Positions 8,047-16,608 of a stretch of DNA of 64,000 bases are shown here, piece after piece. The DNA is from Leifsonia sp. Root1293 (lineage in GTDB: Bacteria > Actinomycetota > Actinomycetes > Actinomycetales > Microbacteriaceae). Under the pieces are notes generated by a model, which saw only the letters and a list, made by a program, of their open reading frames with translations, searched no databases and was not told the DNA's origin. Each line of letters begins with the position of its first letter. Within the stretch, counting starts at the first letter, position 1. The position numbers and the translations under genes are program-made. Location of the stretch: the NCBI RefSeq assembly GCF_001425325.1, contig NZ_LMEH01000002.1, positions 785,630-849,629 on the forward strand, read 5' to 3'.

Positions 8047-8647
8047 GGCGCGACCGAAGAAGCAAGAGGCCAGACGGGCTGATCTCGTGGAGGCAGCGCT
8101 CGCCGCAGTGTCGGAGCACGGGCTGCGATCGCTGTCACTGGCGGATGTCGCCACTCAGGCCGGACTCACGCGCGGGGCGATCCTCTACTACTACGACGAC
8201 CTCGACGAGCTGCTGCGCGAGGCGCATCGCGCCGGCCTGGAGCGGTTCTGCGACGCGCGCGATGCTGTGGTCGCCGGCATTGCGGCGCCGCAGGAGCAGC
8301 TGGCGGCTGCTATCCGTGAAGGTCTGCCGAGTGGTCCGGATGACGCCCTCATGCGCCTGCTCTACGAGTTCGACGTGCTCGCGGGAACGTCGGAGTTGCA
8401 CGACGAGTTGGTGGAACGGATGTACCTGCGACAGCTGGCGACGTACTCCGGGGTGATTTCGCGGGGCGTCGAAGCTGGGGTGTTCGCGCCACCGTTGCCG
8501 GTGGAGCAGCTGGCGATGAATCTGGTCGCGCTCGAGGATGCGTACGGGCTGCACATCGTGGCGGGGAACTCGCTGGTGACGGTGGAGTCGGCGGAGGCTG
8601 CGATGCGTGCAGTTGCGGACAACCTGGGGTGTTCGACGGTGGTGTGA
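8045..8647 (+). CDS. TetR family transcriptional regulator
   Basis: 200 residues. The N-terminal helix-turn-helix is clear at about residues 8-53 (RRADLVEAALAAVSEHGLRS, then LADVATQAGLTRGAILYYYD), with the YYYDDLDEL end typical of the family. The rest is an all-helical ligand-binding and dimerisation domain of normal length. It is divergent from the permease-amidohydrolase operon, and the start codon lies inside one of two matching dyads, so it very probably represses both itself and the operon. Confidence 0.9.
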   Translation: MARPKKQEARRADLVEAALAAVSEHGLRSLSLADVATQAGLTRGAILYYYDDLDELLREAHRAGLERFCDARDAVVAGIAAPQEQLAAAIREGLPSGPDDALMRLLYEFDVLAGTSELHDELVERMYLRQLATYSGVISRGVEAGVFAPPLPVEQLAMNLVALEDAYGLHIVAGNSLVTVESAEAAMRAVADNLGCSTVV

Positions 8648-8671
8648 GGCGGGGGCGTGCGGGTGAGGGGT

Positions 8672-8811
8672 GGTCTCGATACGCCTGCTCGCTTCGCTCG
8701 CGGGCTACTCGACCAACGGGAGGGAGGGGCTGCGTTCGCGGGGTACTCGACCGGCGGAGGGGGTGGTCTCGATACGCCTGCTCGCTGCGCTCGCGGGCTA
8801 CTCGACCAGCG
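8672..8811 (+). repeat. R1 intergenic repeat cluster (two full copies, one partial)
   Basis: Full copies at 8672-8719 and 8765-8811 run from GGTCTCGATACGCCTG through GCTCGCTTCGCTCGCGGGC to CTACTCGACCAGCG; a partial copy ends at 8757. The middle folds into a GCGAGC hairpin. The cluster lies between the 3' ends of the TetR gene and the reductase on the other strand. Confidence 0.85.
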
Positions 8812-8823
8812 ATTGTGGAGCGG

Positions 8824-9420
8824 CTACTCCACGGGCGGCGCTGCGCGACGCACCTGGTAGCGGAGGTGGAGTACTCGGTCGCCCTGGATGACGTCGGGGT
8901 TCTCCAAGAGGTGCTGGGCGTCGACCGAGCCGAAGTAGCGCTTGCCCGAGCCGAGCACGACTGGCGCGACATCCATGCGCACCTCGTCGACCAGGCCGGC
9001 CGAGAGCGCCTGCCCGCCGACCTCGCCGGCCGCGACCTCGACGATGCGGTCGCCCGCAAGTTCCTGCGCCCTGGCCACGGCGGCCTCGATGCCGTCGACG
9101 AAGTGGAAGGGTGCCTGGGGGTCCCATCCTTCGGGCGCGGGCCGGTGCGACACGACGACGACGTGCTCGATGCCGCTCGGGGGCACGCCGTCCCAGCCAT
9201 CCGTCAGATCGAAGACGTGGCGCCCGGCGATCGTCACCCCGATCTGGTCCCAGTACGACCGGATGTAGTCGTACGAGGCCTGCGAGACGTTCAGGAAGCC
9301 GCTGTCGTCCAGCGCGACATCGCCACTGGTCAACCAGTCGAACAGCGGCCCCGGATCGTCGTTCTTGTCGGCGATGAAGCCGTCGACCGACACCGAGCCG
9401 TACATGACCACCGTGCCCAT
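8824..9420 (-). CDS. dihydrofolate reductase / RibD C-terminal family protein
   Basis: 198 residues, cytoplasmic. Marks of the family are VVMYGSVSVDGFIADKNDDP at the N-terminus, the nucleotide-binding VVVSHRP and IVEVAAGEVGGQALSAGLVD segments, and DVAPVVLGSGKRYFG. These stand-alone proteins are NADPH-dependent reductases of mostly unknown substrate. The ATG at 9420 follows an AGGAG ribosome site; longer versions are antisense to the next gene. The last residues PPVE and the stop codon come from a degenerate R1 repeat. Confidence 0.85.
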   Translation of the reverse strand: MGTVVMYGSVSVDGFIADKNDDPGPLFDWLTSGDVALDDSGFLNVSQASYDYIRSYWDQIGVTIAGRHVFDLTDGWDGVPPSGIEHVVVVSHRPAPEGWDPQAPFHFVDGIEAAVARAQELAGDRIVEVAAGEVGGQALSAGLVDEVRMDVAPVVLGSGKRYFGSVDAQHLLENPDVIQGDRVLHLRYQVRRAAPPVE

Positions 9421-9525
9421 GGCGTTCTCCTCTGCTCCGAGGTGACCCATGGTAGCGAGGCACGCGTGTCGTCCCCAGGCCCTGTTCGCAGTCGGATGGG
9501 GGCTGATTCCGGAGAAGCATCCGAG

Positions 9526-9531
9526 TATCGT
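9526..9531 (+). promoter_or_regulatory. -10 box TATCGT, leaderless start
   Basis: TATCGT ends seven bases before the ATG at 9539; no Shine-Dalgarno sequence. Fixes the start of the DUF2277 protein at its conserved MCRNI. Confidence 0.5.
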
Positions 9532-9538
9532 CTGGAAC

Positions 9539-9835
9539 ATGTGTAGGAACATCCGCTGCCTCCACAACTTCGTGCCGGCCACGACCGACGACGAGGTGCG
9601 CGAGGCTGCTCTGCAATTCGTCCGGAAGACCAGTGGGTCGACGTATTCGTCGCGCGCGAACGCCGAGGCGTTCGACCGCGCCATCGACGAGATCGCCGCC
9701 GCCACCCGGCGCATGCTCGACGAGCTGGCGACGAACGCGCCGCCGAAGACCCGCGAGGCCGAAGCCATCAAGGGACGGCAGCGTCACGAGAAGCGCATGG
9801 AGCGCGAGGTCAGGATTCGCACCGCGTCTGCGTGA
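9539..9835 (+). CDS. DUF2277 family protein
   Basis: 98 residues. The N-terminal MCRNIRCLHNFVPATTDDEV is the hallmark of DUF2277, a small conserved protein of unknown function in actinobacteria and other soil bacteria; the conserved ALQFVRKTSG and a charged C-terminal helix follow. The start at MCRNI agrees with a TATCGT box seven bases upstream. Divergent from the DHFR-like reductase; probably transcribed alone. Confidence 0.85.
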   Translation: MCRNIRCLHNFVPATTDDEVREAALQFVRKTSGSTYSSRANAEAFDRAIDEIAAATRRMLDELATNAPPKTREAEAIKGRQRHEKRMEREVRIRTASA

Positions 9836-9862
9836 CAAGCGACTCGGCGGACGCGTCGGGAT

Positions 9863-9899
9863 GTTCGACGATCGATCATCGATGATGGACCGATCGAAC
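9863..9899. promoter_or_regulatory. 37-bp imperfect dyad with perfect 12-bp core palindrome
   Basis: The core ATCATCGATGAT (9875-9886) is a perfect palindrome; it is flanked by GTTCGA on the left and TCGAAC on the right. It lies between the DUF2277 gene and the LacI-type gene, about 100 bases before the latter. It may be a terminator without a T tract or a regulatory site. Confidence 0.35.
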
Positions 9900-9996
9900 G
9901 CATAGGCTGTCCCCGTCGACCGCACCTCGAGCAGCCGGGCTCGGTGGTTCAGTATCGGGGAACCGAGCAACGACGCTTCCGCGAGACAGGAGACCG

Positions 9997-11028
9997 GTGG
10001 TGAGTGACGTCGAGAGCGGGGAACGCCCCGAGAAACTCGGCATCCGTGAGGTTGCCGTGCTCGCCGGCGTCTCGCACATGACCGTCTCCCGCGTGCTCAA
10101 CGGACACCCGAACATCCGCCCGGCCACGCGCCAGCGGGTGCTGGAGATCATCGAGCAGCTCGACTTCAAGCCGAACAGCGCGGCCCGCGCGCTGTCGACT
10201 CAGCGCACCCAGCGCATCGGCGTGATCGTCGACAGCTCCGTCGAGTTCGGACCGACGAGCACCCTGCGCGGGCTCGAGTTCGCGGCTCGTGCGAGCGGAT
10301 ACTCCATCACGTCGGTCGCGATGCAGGATGACGCGAGCCTCACGCCCGAGAGCGCGGTCAGCCATCTCATCGCCGAGGGCGTGGATGCGCTGTGCATCGT
10401 GGCTCCCCGGTCGTCTTCGGTGTCGGCGCTGCGACGCATCTCGATCGACGTGCCCGTGCTCGTGGTCAAGGCGGCGAAGGACCCGAACTTCCTCACCGTG
10501 AGCGTGGACCAACAGCTCGGCACCACGCTCGCCGTCGACCACCTCGTCGCTCTCGGGCACCGCGACATCCTCCATCTCGCCGGCCCGCTCGACTGGCTCG
10601 ACGCCCGAGGCCGGGAGCGCGCGTTCCACCTGCGCATCGAGCAGTGGGGGCTGAAGGCGCGGCCGATCGTCGTCGGCGATTGGACAGCCGACTTCGGCTA
10701 CGACTACGCCGCCGGCCTCACCGGCGTGCCCGAGTACACCGCGATGTTCGTCGCGAACGACGCGATGGCCTTCGGCGTGATGCACGGCTTCCACGACCGC
10801 GGCATCCGGGTGCCGGAAGACGTGAGCGTCGTGGGCTTCGACGACCTGCCCCTGTCGCGCCACTTCATTCCTCCGCTGACCACCGTGACGCAGGACTTCC
10901 ATGCGCTCGGAGTCAAGGCGATGGAGGTGCTCCACGCGGCGCTCGAAGGTCGCGAGATCCCGCAGCGATCGAAGATCCCCAGCGAGCTCGCCGTGCGCTC
11001 CTCGACTGCTCCGCCGAGGGCGACATGA
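9997..11028 (+). CDS. LacI family transcriptional regulator
   Basis: 343 residues. The N-terminal helix-turn-helix and hinge (GIREVAVLAGVSHMTVSRVL, then RVLEIIEQLDFKPNSAARAL) are typical LacI/GalR; the remainder is a periplasmic-binding-protein-like effector domain with IGVIVDSS, ALGHRDILHLAGP and DVSVVGFDDLPLSRHFIPPL. The start is a GTG after AGGAGA. Its stop overlaps the start of an ABC ATPase gene, so the two are co-translated. The next promoter region carries twin palindromes that are its likely operators; the ligand is probably a hexose such as galactofuranose. Confidence 0.9.
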   Translation: MVSDVESGERPEKLGIREVAVLAGVSHMTVSRVLNGHPNIRPATRQRVLEIIEQLDFKPNSAARALSTQRTQRIGVIVDSSVEFGPTSTLRGLEFAARASGYSITSVAMQDDASLTPESAVSHLIAEGVDALCIVAPRSSSVSALRRISIDVPVLVVKAAKDPNFLTVSVDQQLGTTLAVDHLVALGHRDILHLAGPLDWLDARGRERAFHLRIEQWGLKARPIVVGDWTADFGYDYAAGLTGVPEYTAMFVANDAMAFGVMHGFHDRGIRVPEDVSVVGFDDLPLSRHFIPPLTTVTQDFHALGVKAMEVLHAALEGREIPQRSKIPSELAVRSSTAPPRAT

Positions 11029-12575
11029 CGACACCGACGCGCAATCCGGCACCGCAGCCGGTCGTCGAGATGGCGGGCATCACCGTCGAGATCGCCGGTA
11101 CCGTCGTGCTGCACCAGGTCGACCTGCGCCTGTTCCCGGGCGAGGTGCACGCGCTCATGGGCGGCAACGGCGCCGGGAAGTCATCGCTGGTGAAGGCGTT
11201 GAGCGGTGCCTACCGCATCGCCGACGGCGTGGTGCGCATCGACGGAGAACCCGTGGTTCTCGGGGGAACCGCGGATGCCGAGGCCGCCGGCGTGGCCGCC
11301 GCCTTCCAGGACGTCGACCTGTGCGGCAACCTCTCCATAGCCGAGAACGTGATGATCGGGCACGAGGAGCGGCGTTGGTGGGGGATCTCGTGGTCGGCGA
11401 CCCGTCGCCGCGCCGCCGTGGTGCTCGAGGAACTCGGGCTCGGAGACCTCGACCCGCTGCGGGCGGTGGCGACCCTGTCGCCCGCCCTGCAACAACTCGT
11501 GGCCATTGCGCGCGCCATGGTGACGCACCCCAAGGTGCTCGTGCTCGATGAGCCGACGTCGAGCCTCGATGCCGACGAGGTGGCGACGCTGTTCCGAGCG
11601 CTGCGGCGGCTCCGCGACCACGGCGTCGCCATCCTGTTCGTCTCGCACTACCTCGAGCAGGTATATGCGCTCAGCGATCGCATCACCGTGCTGCGGGACG
11701 GCTACGGCCAGGGTGAGTACGCCACCCGCGAGCTCGATCGCGCCGTGCTCATCTCGAAGATGATCGGCAAGGAGCTCACCGAACTGCGTCGCATCGGTTC
11801 GGATCGACGAGCCCACCGCGTGGAGCCGACGGGCACGCCGGTCTTCCGTGCGGTCGGTGTCGGGCGTCGCGGCGAGTTCGCGGCAACGGACTTCGAGCTG
11901 CACCGGGGCGAGGTCGTCGGGCTCGGCGGACTGCGCGGCTCGGGGCGCACCGAGTTCGGGCAGCTCCTGGCCGGCGTCGTGCGAAACGATTCCGGCACCT
12001 TCCAGATCGACGGCCGACCGGTGGGACTGCCGAATCCGGCGGCGGCATTGCGACACCGGATCGCGTTCGCGAGCGAGGACCGTCGTGACGGCGGCATCAT
12101 CGAGGAGTTGAGCGTGCGCGAGAACATCGTGCTCGCCCTGCAGGCGATCCGCGGGTGGGCGCGGCCCATCTCCCGCGGGGAGCGCGACGCGCTCGTCGAG
12201 CGGTTCGTGGAGTCGTTCGGCATCGTCGCCCCCAGTCTCGACGGGCCGGCTCGTCAGCTCTCGGGCGGCAACCAGCAGAAGGTGCTCCTCGCCCGCTGGC
12301 TCGCCACCCGCCCGCACGTGCTTGTTCTCGATGAACCCACCCGCGGCATCGACATCGCCTCGAAGGTCGAGATCCAGGCGCGCGTCGCCGAGCTGGCCAA
12401 GGACGGCATGGCGGTGGTCTTCATCTCCTCGGAGCTCGAGGAGGTGGTGCGCCTCAGCGACCGCATCGCCATCTTCAAGGACCGCGGCAAGATCGGCGAG
12501 GTGAGCAACGGTCCCGGGCTCAGTGTCGACACCATCATCGAGATGATCGCGGCCGACGACGAGGACGACGCCTAG
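11025..12575 (+). CDS. sugar ABC transporter ATPase, YtfR-like (first copy)
   Basis: 516 residues with two nucleotide-binding domains. Domain 1 has Walker A GGNGAGKSS, signature region LSPALQQLVAIARA and Walker B VLVLDEPTSS; domain 2 has the usual degenerate P-loop GLRGSGRTE, a perfect signature LSGGNQQKV and VLVLDEPTRG. It is very similar in layout to the second ATPase at 13883 and to E. coli YtfR, but has GGNG where most have GENG. It overlaps the LacI stop by four bases (ATGA). No permease is paired with it directly, so it may share the permeases of the downstream operon. Confidence 0.85.
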   Translation: MTTPTRNPAPQPVVEMAGITVEIAGTVVLHQVDLRLFPGEVHALMGGNGAGKSSLVKALSGAYRIADGVVRIDGEPVVLGGTADAEAAGVAAAFQDVDLCGNLSIAENVMIGHEERRWWGISWSATRRRAAVVLEELGLGDLDPLRAVATLSPALQQLVAIARAMVTHPKVLVLDEPTSSLDADEVATLFRALRRLRDHGVAILFVSHYLEQVYALSDRITVLRDGYGQGEYATRELDRAVLISKMIGKELTELRRIGSDRRAHRVEPTGTPVFRAVGVGRRGEFAATDFELHRGEVVGLGGLRGSGRTEFGQLLAGVVRNDSGTFQIDGRPVGLPNPAAALRHRIAFASEDRRDGGIIEELSVRENIVLALQAIRGWARPISRGERDALVERFVESFGIVAPSLDGPARQLSGGNQQKVLLARWLATRPHVLVLDEPTRGIDIASKVEIQARVAELAKDGMAVVFISSELEEVVRLSDRIAIFKDRGKIGEVSNGPGLSVDTIIEMIAADDEDDA

Positions 12576-12612
12576 GTCCCGATCCGACGGCTGACGGTCG
12601 TGTCCAGAACGT

Positions 12613-12630
12613 TATGTTTCCGGGAACATA
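12613..12630. promoter_or_regulatory. palindromic operator 1 (probable LacI-type site)
   Basis: TATGTTTCCGGGAACATA is symmetric except for one base pair. Its core GTTTCCGGGAAC matches the second site 35 bases downstream. The central CG and the symmetry are usual for LacI-family operators. Confidence 0.65.
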
Positions 12631-12649
12631 GTTCTTGTGCTCCTCGATT

Positions 12650-12663
12650 TGTTCCCGGTAACA
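12650..12663. promoter_or_regulatory. palindromic operator 2 (probable LacI-type site)
   Basis: TGTTCCCGGTAACA, symmetric but for one pair and matching operator 1 (GTT-N-CCGG-N-AAC). It lies about 95 bases before the binding-protein gene; together the sites should control the transporter operon. Confidence 0.65.
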
Positions 12664-12758
12664 TCACAGCGTGGGAGCGCGCCAAGCGTTGCCGCAGTCA
12701 CTCGTAGTCCGCACTGCGGACCCCGGCGCGATCGCGCCGATCTCAAGGAGGAGATCTC

Positions 12759-13760
12759 ATGGCAGTTCAGAGGCGTTTCACGAAGATCCTCGGCCTGGCG
12801 GCCGTTGGAGCGATCAGCATCAGCCTGGCGGCCTGCTCGAGCGGCGGTGGCGAGAGCGGCGGCGACAGCGGTGGCTCGGATGAGCTCACCACGGTCGGCT
12901 TCGTCGCGGTCGGCCCCGAGGGAGCCTGGCGCGAGGCCAACGAGACGAACGTGCAGGACACGTTCACCGAAGACGCCGGCTTCGACCTGAAGTACGCCCC
13001 GGCCACGAACCTCGACCAGAAGTCGCAGATCGACGCGTTCACGTCGTTCGTCGACGAGGGTGTCGACGTGATCCTGCTCTCCGCCACCGAGGCATCCGGT
13101 TGGGAAGACTCGCTCAAGCGTGCCCAGGAGGCCGAGATCCCCGTGATCCTCCTCGACCGTGGCATCGAGCCGGATGACACGAGCCTCTACGTGACCCGCA
13201 TCGCGCCCGACAACGTCGAGGTCGCGAAGGAGGTCGGAGCCTGGGCCGTCGAGCAGTTCCCCGATGGTGGCAACTACATCACCCTCGAAGGACCCGCCGG
13301 CGTCGGAGTCGTGAACGAGCGCAACGAGGGCTGGAACGAGTCCGTCGAGGGTTCGAAGCTCGTGCAGGTCGCCGCGCAGACCGCCAACTGGTCGGCTGAA
13401 GAGGGCAAGAGCGTGACCGAGACCCTCCTGAAGGCGAACAACAACGACGTTCAGATGATCTTCGCCCAGAACGACGAGATGGGTCTCGGTGCCGCGCAGG
13501 CCGTCGAAGAGGCCGGCCTCAAGCCGGGCGTCGACGTCAAGATCGCCACGATCGACGGCACGAAGGCCGCCATGCAGGCACTCGCCGATGGTCAGCTCAG
13601 CTACGTGCACGAGTACAACCCGCTCTTCGGAGAGACCGCACTCGACGTCGTGAACAAGGCGCTCGAGGGTGACTCCGTCGAGTCGTACATCATCGTGCCG
13701 AGTGAGGCATTCGACTCGGCCGACGCTGCCCAGGCAGTGCTCGCCGACCGCAAGTACTGA
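12759..13760 (+). CDS. ytfQ: sugar-binding lipoprotein, YtfQ-like (galactofuranose type)
   Basis: 333 residues. A lipoprotein signal peptide ends in the lipobox LAAC at about residues 24-27, followed by a Gly/Ser linker, so it is anchored outside the membrane. The fold is a type-1 periplasmic binding protein; GFVAVGPEGAWREANETNV, FVDEGVDVILLSATEASGWE and EIPVILLDRGIEPDDTSLYV match the galactofuranose-binding protein YtfQ closely. The ATG follows a strong AAGGAGG. First gene of the transporter operon, separated from the ATPase by a hairpin, the usual arrangement for making more binding protein than membrane components. Confidence 0.85.
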   Translation: MAVQRRFTKILGLAAVGAISISLAACSSGGGESGGDSGGSDELTTVGFVAVGPEGAWREANETNVQDTFTEDAGFDLKYAPATNLDQKSQIDAFTSFVDEGVDVILLSATEASGWEDSLKRAQEAEIPVILLDRGIEPDDTSLYVTRIAPDNVEVAKEVGAWAVEQFPDGGNYITLEGPAGVGVVNERNEGWNESVEGSKLVQVAAQTANWSAEEGKSVTETLLKANNNDVQMIFAQNDEMGLGAAQAVEEAGLKPGVDVKIATIDGTKAAMQALADGQLSYVHEYNPLFGETALDVVNKALEGDSVESYIIVPSEAFDSADAAQAVLADRKY

Positions 13761-13797
13761 TCGGCTGAAGCCGCCACCGTGCGGCGAGCAGCATAAA

Positions 13798-13833
13798 CGG
13801 TGCGGGGTCTGCTCCCAGGGCGACCCCGCACCG
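13798..13833 (+). terminator. strong intra-operon hairpin after the binding-protein gene
   Basis: Perfect 12-base stem CGGTGCGGGGTC / GACCCCGCACCG with a 12-base loop, 37 bases after the ytfQ stop. No T run follows, so it is more likely a partial terminator or an mRNA-stabilising structure protecting the binding-protein message. Confidence 0.7.
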
Positions 13834-13882
13834 CTCAATTCAACGGTCTGATCGGAAGGCCGTGGTACAGGATGCGAATGCC

Positions 13883-15523
13883 ATGACAGACACACTGCCG
13901 ATCGTGGAGATGCACGACATATCGATCGAGTTCCCCGGCGTCAAAGCGCTCGACGGAGTCGACTTCCGCCTCTTCCCGGGCGAGATCCACGCACTGATGG
14001 GGGAGAACGGCGCGGGCAAGTCCACGTTGATCAAGGCCCTCACCGGCGTGTATCGCATCGACGCCGGTTCGATCGTCGTCGCCGGCCAGGAACGTCAGTT
14101 CACCGGCACCCGCGATGCGCAGAGCGCCGGGGTCTCCACGGTGTACCAGGAGATCAACCTGGTCACGAACCTCACCATCGGCGAGAACGTCATGCTCGGC
14201 CACGAGGTGCGTGGCGCATTCGGCATCAACTGGCGTGCCACGCACGCCGCTGCAACGCGGGCGCTCGCCGGCCTCAACCTCGACTACCTCGACACGCACA
14301 TGCCGCTCTCGACGCTGTCGATCGCGATGCAGCAACTCGTGGCGATCAGCCGGGCGATGGCGATCAAGGCCAAGGTGCTCATCCTCGATGAGCCGACCTC
14401 GAGCCTCGACGCAGCGGAGGTCGACGGCCTCTTCCGGGTGATGCGTTCGCTTCGCGACCAGGGCGTGGCCATCCTGTTCGTCTCGCACTTCCTCGACCAG
14501 ATCTACGCCATCAGCGACCGCGTGACGATTCTGCGCAACGGCCGCTGGGAGGGCGAATACCCGACCCGCGAGCTCGACCGTCACTCCCTCATCTCGAAGA
14601 TGATCGGCAAGGACCTGAAAGCCCTCTCGCTCGGCGGAAACCGCCGTGTCGACGAGCGCGACTACGCGTCCGAGACGCCCCTGCTCGCGGCGAAGGGACT
14701 GGCCCGGCGCGGCTCGATCGAGCCCACCGACCTCGACATCCACCGGGGAGAGGTTGTCGGCTTCGCGGGTCTCCTCGGATCGGGGCGAACCGAATTGGCA
14801 CGCCTGCTCTACGGCGCCGATCGCGCCGACGAAGGCGAGATGACACTGCACGGCAAGCGTGTCGACATCAAGAACCCCGCCGACGGTCTCGTGAAGCGCA
14901 TCGCCTTCTCGACCGAGAACCGCCGTGACGAGGGCATCATCGCCGACCTCACCGTGCGCGAGAACATGATCCTCGCGATGCAGGCCGAGCGCGGCTGGGC
15001 CAAGCCGATTCCGCGCAAGGAGCAGGACGAGCTGGTGGCGAAGTACATCACCGCGCTGAACGTGCGGCCGTCCGACCCGAACCGACTGATCAAGAACCTC
15101 TCCGGCGGCAATCAGCAGAAGGTGCTGCTCGGTCGCTGGCTCGCCACGAATCCCGAGCTGCTCATCCTCGATGAGCCGACCCGCGGCATCGATGTCGGCG
15201 CGAAGGCCGAGATCCAGGAGGCTGTGGCCGAGCTCGCGGAAGGCGGCGTATCGGTCGTCTTCATCTCCTCGGAGCTCGAAGAGGTGGTGCGACTGAGCGA
15301 ACGCATCGTCGTGCTGAAAGATCACCAGAAGATCGGCGAGATCGTCAACGGACCCGGTATCACCGCTCAGCACGTGGTCGACGTCATCGCCGCGCACGGT
15401 GTGGAGGCGGCCGCCGAGAGTGACATCATCGATGCCGAAGACGAGCACGACCCGGACACATCGATCCCGGGAACCCCGCAGACGAGCGCGCGTGCGTATG
15501 CTGCGACGGAGGAGGAATCATGA
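13883..15523 (+). CDS. ytfR: galactofuranose-type ABC transporter ATPase YtfR (second copy)
   Basis: 546 residues, two fused ATPase domains. Domain 1 shows GENGAGKSTLIKALTGVYR, VYQEINLVTNLTIGENVMLG, LSIAMQQLVAISRAM and LILDEPTSSLDAAEV; domain 2 shows GLLGSGRTELARLLYGADRA and LSGGNQQKVLLGRWLATNPE. The match to E. coli YtfR includes its unusual domain-1 signature (SVAMQQIVAI). The ATG at 13883 is preferred to a GTG seven codons earlier because homologues begin near it. A 30-residue acidic tail is extra. Its stop overlaps the first permease (ATGA). Confidence 0.88.
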   Translation: MTDTLPIVEMHDISIEFPGVKALDGVDFRLFPGEIHALMGENGAGKSTLIKALTGVYRIDAGSIVVAGQERQFTGTRDAQSAGVSTVYQEINLVTNLTIGENVMLGHEVRGAFGINWRATHAAATRALAGLNLDYLDTHMPLSTLSIAMQQLVAISRAMAIKAKVLILDEPTSSLDAAEVDGLFRVMRSLRDQGVAILFVSHFLDQIYAISDRVTILRNGRWEGEYPTRELDRHSLISKMIGKDLKALSLGGNRRVDERDYASETPLLAAKGLARRGSIEPTDLDIHRGEVVGFAGLLGSGRTELARLLYGADRADEGEMTLHGKRVDIKNPADGLVKRIAFSTENRRDEGIIADLTVRENMILAMQAERGWAKPIPRKEQDELVAKYITALNVRPSDPNRLIKNLSGGNQQKVLLGRWLATNPELLILDEPTRGIDVGAKAEIQEAVAELAEGGVSVVFISSELEEVVRLSERIVVLKDHQKIGEIVNGPGITAQHVVDVIAAHGVEAAAESDIIDAEDEHDPDTSIPGTPQTSARAYAATEEES

Positions 15524-16608
15524 GCAACGCTGCTCGAACGACCTGGCTGCGCGAGCTCGTGCGGAAGCCGTACTTCTGGGGCGTGGTCGCGATCTTCGCG
15601 CTCCTCTTCCTCAACGTGCTCAAGGACCCGAACTACCTCGCTCTGTCGGTCAACCCGACCAACGGCAATCTCGTGGGGAACGTCGTCGACATCCTGCGAG
15701 CATCCGCGCCGATCCTGATGATCGCTGTCGGCATGTCACTCGTGATCGCAACCGGCGGCATCGACCTCTCGGTCGGCTCGGTCATGGCGGTCTCTGGCGC
15801 GGTCGCGATGGTGTTCATGAAGGATGCCGGCCAGTCGGGCTCGCTCGGAGTGGCGCTCGGTGCCATCGGGCTCGCGCTGCTCGTGAGTGCGATCCTCGGC
15901 GTGGTCAACGGTGTGCTCGTCGCCTACGTCGGCCTGCAGCCGTTCATCAGCACGCTCATCATGATGCTCGCGGGCCGCGGCATCGCCAAGGTCATCACCG
16001 AGGGGCAGAACACCTCGGCCTCGAACGAGTCCTTCCGCTGGATAGCGAACGGCTTCGTGTTCGGGCTGCCCGTCGTGTTCCTCATCGCGGTCGTCATCGT
16101 GATCATCGTGGGTCTGGTCGTGCGTCGCAGCGCACTCGGGCTCATGATCGAAGCCATCGGCATCAACCCGAAGGCGAGCCGCATGGCGGGCATCAAGCCG
16201 AGCGGCCTGCTGATGACCGTGTACATCCTCAGCGCCGTACTCGCGGGCATCGCCGGCATCATGTCGGTCGGCACGGTCATGACGGTCGACGTGTCTCGCA
16301 CCGGCTACCAGATGGAACTCGACGCGATCCTCGCTGTCGTCATCGGCGGCACCTCGCTCGCCGGCGGCAAGTTCTCGATCGGCGGCGCCGCCGTCGGCGC
16401 CCTGCTCATCGCGACACTCGACAAGACCATCGTGTTCCTGGGCATCTCGTCGTCGGCCACCCCGGCCTTCAAGGCGATCGTGATCGTGGTGCTCTGCCTG
16501 CTGCAGTCCGATCGGGTGCGTGGCTGGTTCGTGCAGCGGCGCAGGCCCCCGATGGTGCGACCGGAACCCCTTCCCGCCGAGCCCAAGAAGCAGGAGGTCT
16601 CGGCATGA
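15520..16608 (+). CDS. ytfT: galactofuranose-type ABC transporter permease YtfT
   Basis: 362 residues, about nine to ten membrane spans, binding-protein-dependent sugar permease of the RbsC/YtfT family. The conserved VIATGGIDLSVGSVMAVSGA and the cytoplasmic coupling region (EAIGINPKASRMAGIKPSG) are present, as is ELDAILAVVIGGTSLAGGKF. Translation is coupled on both sides by ATGA overlaps, so ATPase and both permeases should be made in equal amounts. Confidence 0.87.
   Translation: MSNAARTTWLRELVRKPYFWGVVAIFALLFLNVLKDPNYLALSVNPTNGNLVGNVVDILRASAPILMIAVGMSLVIATGGIDLSVGSVMAVSGAVAMVFMKDAGQSGSLGVALGAIGLALLVSAILGVVNGVLVAYVGLQPFISTLIMMLAGRGIAKVITEGQNTSASNESFRWIANGFVFGLPVVFLIAVVIVIIVGLVVRRSALGLMIEAIGINPKASRMAGIKPSGLLMTVYILSAVLAGIAGIMSVGTVMTVDVSRTGYQMELDAILAVVIGGTSLAGGKFSIGGAAVGALLIATLDKTIVFLGISSSATPAFKAIVIVVLCLLQSDRVRGWFVQRRRPPMVRPEPLPAEPKKQEVSA

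Noticed and set aside
5119-8456. Open frames of 479 and 641 codons on the plus strand
   Set aside because: They mirror the amidohydrolase and permease, which have clear family motifs; the mirror products are Gly/Asp/Glu-rich.
9940-9970. Third LacI operator before the lacI gene (GGTTC ... GAACC)
   Set aside because: The half-sites are spaced differently from GTT-N-CCGG-N-AAC and lack the central CCGG.
12612-15448. Open frames of 427 and 537 codons on the minus strand
   Set aside because: Antisense to ytfQ and ytfR with no ribosome site or recognisable domain.
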